Below are positions 59,229 through 64,000 of a stretch of DNA of 64,000 bases, one piece after another. Source of the stretch: Bacteroidaceae bacterium (GTDB lineage Bacteria; Bacteroidota; Bacteroidia; Bacteroidales; Bacteroidaceae); NCBI GenBank assembly GCA_017442185.1, contig JAFSAT010000021.1, positions 1 through 64,000 of the forward strand, in the 5' to 3' direction. The notes under the pieces were generated by a model that was given only the letters and a program-made list of their open reading frames with translations, was not told the DNA's origin and made no database searches. Position 1 is the first letter of the stretch; each line of letters starts with the position of its first letter. The position numbers were made by a program, and so were the translations under genes.

Positions 59229-62200
59229 ATGAAGAGAATTATCGCTACACTTCTGCTTCTGCTCCCAATAGCCGTTGCAGCACAAAACGACATAGAAGAG
59301 ACCGCACGCCGTGCCCTCATAGTGGGACGCAACCTGCCACAGGAGCGCGTCTACTTGCAATTCGATAATGACTCCTATTATCTTGGCGAGACAATGTGGT
59401 TCAAAGCCTACGTGACCAGCAACAACGACGACAGGGCAAGCTCCATCAGCAAAGTACTGTATGTGGAGATAGTTGCACCCGAGGGCTATGTGGTTGAAAC
59501 AAAGAAATACAAGCTCGACGAAAATGGCACCTGCCATGGCGAGTTTGACCTTAACGTGCTGCTACTGTCGGGATATTACGAAATACGCGCCTACACACGC
59601 TACATGCTGAATTGGGGCGACGAGTCAATCTTCAGTCGCGTACTTCCCGTATACGACAAAGTAAACGGCAACAATTGGGACTTCCGCAATATGCTCGACA
59701 GAAAACGAGGATTCATGTATCGTGGCGAATGGAAAAGTTCCAAACAGCCCGATTGCAACCTTAAATTCTACCCCGAAGGCGGACACCTTGTGGAAAATAT
59801 CACAAGCACGGTAGCCTATGAATTGCGCAGCATCGACGGAGCCTTCGGAAAAGACACTGTAACAATATACGAAGATAACAAGGCAATACTGACCACAATA
59901 CCCTCACACAATGGAAAAGGCACATTCAGGCTGACCCCTGAACCGGGCAAAAGATATAGCGCCAAAGTACTTGCCGACACCGAAAACGGAAAGAAAAAAC
60001 TATTCTCCTTTGAACTTCCCAAGGTAAACATCCACGGCGTTGCACTTGCAATAGAACAGAGCCACGACAGCATAAAAATAAGAGTCACCAACAACTATAC
60101 AGAGCAAACACACCTTGGCCTTGCCATACTGCACCGCGGAGTAATGGGCTTCTACAAAAAATTCACCTCAGACAAGAAAAACCAAATATTCACACTGCAC
60201 AAGAACGCACTGCTCGAAGGAGTAAGCCGCGCCGTCATTTTCAAAGAAGAGATACCTCTTGCCGAGCGACAATTCTTTGTGCAACACAACACACTGCAAA
60301 AAGGCGACCGCCAAACAGTTAAACTAAACACAAAAGCCAACAATTATCAAATACGAAATCTAAAGCCCGACGCGCACAAAAAGATAACCCTCACCATAGA
60401 AAGAGAGGATGGCAAACCCATAGACAAAGACGCCGAGTTTACAGTATCCGTCACCGACGCATCGGGAAGCCAAGAAACATCGTGGGACTACAACATGTAT
60501 ACCTATCTGCTACTCGGCTCCGAACTTAAAGGCTACATACCGGGAGCATCACAATACTTTGAACCCACCAATGAAAATCGCACAGAGCAGCTCGACCTTC
60601 TGATGCTGACACACGGGTGGACATCATACGATTGGAGCAAACTGACCACCATAGATATAAGCAACATGCAGCCCGTAGAGAAAGGCATCACACTAAAAGG
60701 CACATTCTACGAAAAACGTAAAGACAACCGCATGGGAGACAAAGGCAGCTTCATCCTAAAACCCGATAAAAACAATCTTACCGCCTTTAACATCTCATAC
60801 GATAACAAAGAGATAGAGCAGACAACGTTTCGCACCGACAGCACCGGAAGTTTCATGCTCTTGCTCGACGACTTTTATGGGAAACGCATAGGACAACTTA
60901 TCCCCACCCGACGATATATGCACACCGAACAAGTGTGGTACGGATATTCACTCGACCGATACTTCTCGCCACGCTTCCGTCTCTACGACTATTGGGAACG
61001 TCGGCAGGGCAGCCCTCTTGAACAAAAAAGCAACGGCGAGCCCGTACACATAAGCCCATTCGACTATCTGCTGTCACCCGTAGAGGTAACAGCAAAGAGA
61101 ATAGAAGAGCGCAACACACGTCCACCCCACAGCGAAATGCGCTTCGACTATCTCGACGAATGGGAATATGCACAAGACATCACCTTTCTTAAAAAATCGA
61201 GCTTACAGGACAACGTCTCAGAATATGCACTCGACGAACTGATAATGAACAACATCATGGACAGCGAGATGGAAAATTTCCGTTCCGAGAACAGCCACGA
61301 CACCGACATGCTCGAAAACGAAGAGGAGAAGAACAGCAACATCAACATACTCGACAATATCACCCCATCGGGTATAATCCTGATGCCCACCAACGGTTAC
61401 AGCAAATATATCGGGCGAATGAGATTCTCCAAAGAGCCGTTCATAGGCTCAAACGACCGCACACACGACCGCATCCTCACAGCCGAAGATGTAGTGAAGA
61501 GCGCCATGTATCGTCATAACTACAATTGGGCCTATTGGGTGCAACTGATGGCAGTGTCGGGAGAGTACAATTCCGACTCGGTACCAACCCCCGACAACAA
61601 CTACTACAAAGGAAAAGATGCAGCAAAAATGGTAAACTTCAAAGAATTTGTAATACGAAGCGATGCCAAAACCCGCTCACAATTCCAAAATATAGCAACA
61701 AGCTGGGAAAGAAAAACAAGCTCACTCGACAACAAAGCCCCCGACACAAAATTCTATTTGGGATTCCTATCACAAACCTACCTGATAGCCGAAGAAGGCA
61801 TCGACGACGCACCGGCACCCCCGATATTTCTGCAACGTCTGCGCTCGGGCGAAAATACAGGTCGCAGCTTCCCACATAATCCCAACTACGTAGCCTGCAT
61901 GATACCATACAGCGATGAAGAGAACAACAACACAAAAATAATCCCCGATTTTTTGAACACCGGTTCATCGCGCTATACCTCCATCCAAGGTTACAGCAAG
62001 AGCAAACAATTCTACTCACCCGATTACAGCAACATGCTCCCCACCGGCAACAACGACCACAGGCGCACCCTGCTATGGTGTCCCGAAGCAAAAGTTGACG
62101 ATGGCAAGCTCTGCATCGAACTATACAACAGTTCAACATGCAACGCGATAAAGGTAAATGTAGACGGAGTGTGCGGCAACACCTATTACAGCAACAACAT

Positions 62201-63026
62201 GCACACACGCACCTCCAACGAAGCAACGGCACAAACACACCATCATACGGCACAAGACAGAAAAAAAGAGCCCACATTCAAGGCCGACTCTGCCACCATG
62301 GCACAGCTTGCCTATGAATATGAACTTGGCGAGGTCTATTTCAATCAAAAGAAATACAGACAGGCCGTGCAGGTGTTTGCCGAATTGGTACAATACAACT
62401 ACCCTCCTGCACTGCGCAGCATAGCTATATGTTACCTCAACGGATATGGTCTCAAGAAGAACTACACCCAAGCAACAAAATTCTTCGCAGCAGCAGCCGA
62501 GGCCGGCGATGCCGCATCAATGTACGAAACAGCCATGCAATATAAAAATGGAACAGGAACAGAAAAAAGCCTCTCCACAGCCGTTGAATGGCTTACGCAG
62601 GCAGCCGAGCTTCAAGAGCCACGCGCCCAGGCCGAACTTGGGAAATATTATCTAACCGTTGAGAAAGACACAGCGCGTGCGGTTGCGCTTTATCGCGCAT
62701 CGGCACAACAGAATAACGCCGAAGGATTATACCTCTACGGCTTATACATGCTCGAAAAAAACACAGCCGATGAAACAGAAGCCCAATCGGCACTCGCATA
62801 CATAAAAAATGCAGCCGAAAAACAACACACCAAGGCAATGCTGCACATGATGCACCACTACGACAAAGCTCAAGATTTTAAAGCCGCCTATGAATGGTCC
62901 TACAAGCTCTACCTGCAAGGCAATAAAGAAGGGACACTCTATATGGCCGAATGTTATAAAAACGGACGAGGTGTGAAAAAAGACAAACAAATGGCCGAAG
63001 ATTTATATCGCGAAGCTGAGAAATAA
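59229..63026 (+). CDS. MG2-like surface protein with C-terminal Sel1 repeats
   Basis: A 1265-residue exported protein: signal peptide (MKRIIATLLLLLPIAVAAQ), then an MG2-like domain of the alpha-2-macroglobulin type (RVYLQFDNDSYYLGETMWFKAYV; about 30-140). Further beta domains follow, including a TonB-plug-like phrase LSPVEVTAKRIEERN near 620. The last 250 residues are Sel1-type TPR repeats (SIAICYLNGYGLKKNYTQA and four more). This pairing is unusual. TAAATTTG (59174-59181) is the likely -7 box. Function unknown. The frame upstream of 59229 covers the promoter, so the ATG giving a signal peptide is used. Confidence 0.75.
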   Translation: MKRIIATLLLLLPIAVAAQNDIEETARRALIVGRNLPQERVYLQFDNDSYYLGETMWFKAYVTSNNDDRASSISKVLYVEIVAPEGYVVETKKYKLDENGTCHGEFDLNVLLLSGYYEIRAYTRYMLNWGDESIFSRVLPVYDKVNGNNWDFRNMLDRKRGFMYRGEWKSSKQPDCNLKFYPEGGHLVENITSTVAYELRSIDGAFGKDTVTIYEDNKAILTTIPSHNGKGTFRLTPEPGKRYSAKVLADTENGKKKLFSFELPKVNIHGVALAIEQSHDSIKIRVTNNYTEQTHLGLAILHRGVMGFYKKFTSDKKNQIFTLHKNALLEGVSRAVIFKEEIPLAERQFFVQHNTLQKGDRQTVKLNTKANNYQIRNLKPDAHKKITLTIEREDGKPIDKDAEFTVSVTDASGSQETSWDYNMYTYLLLGSELKGYIPGASQYFEPTNENRTEQLDLLMLTHGWTSYDWSKLTTIDISNMQPVEKGITLKGTFYEKRKDNRMGDKGSFILKPDKNNLTAFNISYDNKEIEQTTFRTDSTGSFMLLLDDFYGKRIGQLIPTRRYMHTEQVWYGYSLDRYFSPRFRLYDYWERRQGSPLEQKSNGEPVHISPFDYLLSPVEVTAKRIEERNTRPPHSEMRFDYLDEWEYAQDITFLKKSSLQDNVSEYALDELIMNNIMDSEMENFRSENSHDTDMLENEEEKNSNINILDNITPSGIILMPTNGYSKYIGRMRFSKEPFIGSNDRTHDRILTAEDVVKSAMYRHNYNWAYWVQLMAVSGEYNSDSVPTPDNNYYKGKDAAKMVNFKEFVIRSDAKTRSQFQNIATSWERKTSSLDNKAPDTKFYLGFLSQTYLIAEEGIDDAPAPPIFLQRLRSGENTGRSFPHNPNYVACMIPYSDEENNNTKIIPDFLNTGSSRYTSIQGYSKSKQFYSPDYSNMLPTGNNDHRRTLLWCPEAKVDDGKLCIELYNSSTCNAIKVNVDGVCGNTYYSNNMHTRTSNEATAQTHHHTAQDRKKEPTFKADSATMAQLAYEYELGEVYFNQKKYRQAVQVFAELVQYNYPPALRSIAICYLNGYGLKKNYTQATKFFAAAAEAGDAASMYETAMQYKNGTGTEKSLSTAVEWLTQAAELQEPRAQAELGKYYLTVEKDTARAVALYRASAQQNNAEGLYLYGLYMLEKNTADETEAQSALAYIKNAAEKQHTKAMLHMMHHYDKAQDFKAAYEWSYKLYLQGNKEGTLYMAECYKNGRGVKKDKQMAEDLYREAEK

Positions 63027-63066
63027 CAGATACAGAGTATAATAAGAATAAAAAATTCACGTTATT

Positions 63067-63262
63067 TAAGAAGCTGTTTGAATTTATATCGCAAATTTTT
63101 TATAGAACAAAAATAGGATGTTTATCTATTTTTTTAGGGCGCATAGCGGGCTATGCAACCGCGAAAAAGAGAGAAACAGACATTTTTGAATATAAAAAAT
63201 GGTGAAACTGACAATACAATTTTATTAAGAAAATATCTTTTAGAAATTCAAACAGCTTCTTA
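63067..63262 (+). repeat. Dispersed repeat family A, full copy 2
   Basis: About 195 bases bounded by TAAGAAGCTGTTTGAATTTAT and the inverse AAATTCAAACAGCTTCTTA, homologous throughout to 55943-56137. It fills the gap between the MG2/Sel1 gene and porP. Confidence 0.8.
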
Positions 63263-63272
63263 GAAGCTGTTT
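63250..63272. repeat. Perfect 11-bp palindrome directly before porP
   Basis: AAACAGCTTCT-T-AGAAGCTGTTT, formed by the end of the family A repeat and another motif copy. It ends five bases before the porP ATG, over the ribosome-entry region. Confidence 0.7.
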
Positions 63273-63277
63273 AAGTG

Positions 63278-64000
63278 ATGAGAAAGTTCCTGTATATATC
63301 AATAGTTTTAAGCCTGTGTACCCTCGGCAAGGTGTATGCACAATACGATGTGCACTTCACCCACTATTGGAACATGCAGAACTTCTACAATCCCGCCGGA
63401 GCCGGAGCCACCGGTAAACTGCACGCTTTTGGAGCATACAGCAATCAATTGAGCGGCTTCACAGGCAGTCCCAAGAGTATGCTCATAAATGCAGACATGC
63501 CTCTGTCCATGTTTCGCGGCGACCACTCCATAGGCCTTGGCGTGCTGAACGACGAGATAGGAATGTTCACTAACCAGCATCTGTTCATAAACTACGCCTA
63601 CGCCATGAAACTCTTTGGCGGACGTTTTGCCATAGGCGCACAGATAGGCCTGTTAAACGCAAAATTCGACCCCTCGGATATAAACCTTGGCGAGAATAGC
63701 GACGACCCAGCTTTCCCCTCAAGCGCCGTTGATGGCAACAAGTTCGATTTTGGAGCAGGAATACTCTATCAACACAAATATTTCTATACAGGAATTTCAT
63801 CGCTCCATCTGAATGCCCCCCTCATCGAAATGGGCGAAACAAACGAAATACAGATAGACCCATATTTTAATTTTATGGCCGGAGGCAATATACCGTTAAA
63901 AAATCCGTTAATAACCATACAGCCATCGGTACAAGTGATGACCGATTTTGTGTCATACCGCACCGACATCACCGCAAGGGGCAGCTACAACTACAACAAT
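63278..64000 (+). CDS. porP: PorP/SprF-family type IX secretion protein, partial
   Basis: Cut by the window end; 241 residues visible. A signal peptide (MRKFLYISIVLSLCTLGKVYA, cleavage before Q) leads into QYDVHFTHYWNMQNFYNPA, the hallmark start of PorP/SprF proteins. Then come GLGVLNDEIGMFTNQH and a beta-barrel pattern. PorP-type proteins are outer membrane components linked to PorK-PorN or to export of particular cargos. The porKLMN genes may lie just beyond. Specialised SprF-like paralogues exist, so this may not be the core PorP. Confidence 0.85.
   Translation, partial: MRKFLYISIVLSLCTLGKVYAQYDVHFTHYWNMQNFYNPAGAGATGKLHAFGAYSNQLSGFTGSPKSMLINADMPLSMFRGDHSIGLGVLNDEIGMFTNQHLFINYAYAMKLFGGRFAIGAQIGLLNAKFDPSDINLGENSDDPAFPSSAVDGNKFDFGAGILYQHKYFYTGISSLHLNAPLIEMGETNEIQIDPYFNFMAGGNIPLKNPLITIQPSVQVMTDFVSYRTDITARGSYNYNN

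Overview
The window is chromosomal DNA from a Bacteroidales bacterium (phylum Bacteroidota). Three things point there: type IX secretion (T9SS) genes porT, porG, porV, porU and a porP-type gene; fimbrillin-type fimbrial lipoproteins; and promoters of the Bacteroidota form TTG-N19-21-TAnnTTTG, several of which can be read directly. The order porG-uppS-bamA-skp-skp and the pair porU-porV match the arrangement known from Porphyromonas-like relatives. Genus cannot be fixed from the sequence alone.

Layout. 1-8.4 kb: an alpha/beta hydrolase and a TrpB2-type tryptophan synthase beta chain behind a readable Trp attenuator (leader peptide with three consecutive Trp codons), porT, a small ferredoxin, a 34-residue membrane peptide, then hflX-fumarase-rubrerythrin and dprA. 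8.4-13.6 kb: a TPR/OmpA-like lipoprotein, xerD, and an O-methyltransferase-rbfA-ABC permease run. 13.9-22.5 kb: a cell-envelope block (porG, uppS, bamA, three skp/ompH paralogues, murI) followed by a beta-propeller-like lipoprotein. 22.7-32.1 kb: ribD, a metallophosphoesterase, ispF, porV, porU, a fumarylacetoacetase-family hydrolase and rex. 32.2-36.2 kb: a SUI1/YciH factor, pyrE, an SRPBCC protein, argH, a small lipoprotein and tRNA-Leu(UAA).

36.2-51.0 kb is a probable genomic island. The 3' end of tRNA-Leu (22 identical bases plus a diverged terminator) is repeated at 50944-50965. Between the copies lie an unknown small gene, a DUF234-type ATPase with its own promoter, two micro-ORFs, a seven-gene fimbrial operon, a DUF5106-type lipoprotein and the truncated start of a second ATPase. 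The first fimbrial gene carries a run of 14 C on its coding strand, a likely phase-variation switch. The main fimbrillin has its own strong promoter inside the preceding gene. No integrase gene is visible. Just outside lies a PD-(D/E)XK nuclease-like gene.

52.9-57.9 kb is a sulfur/redox block: thioredoxin, an 822-residue fusion of CoA-disulfide reductase, rhodanese, TusA and DsrE domains, OxyR with its redox Cys199/Cys208 pair, and a TauE/SafE exporter. 57.9-64 kb holds a DUF5009-type membrane acyltransferase-like protein, a very large MG2-like plus Sel1-repeat protein, and a porP gene cut by the window edge.

Intergenic DNA is peppered with copies of a short AGAAGCTGTTTAAA motif. These often lie in inverted pairs that bound elements of about 100-195 bp. 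Two families can be recognised by comparing copies within the window.
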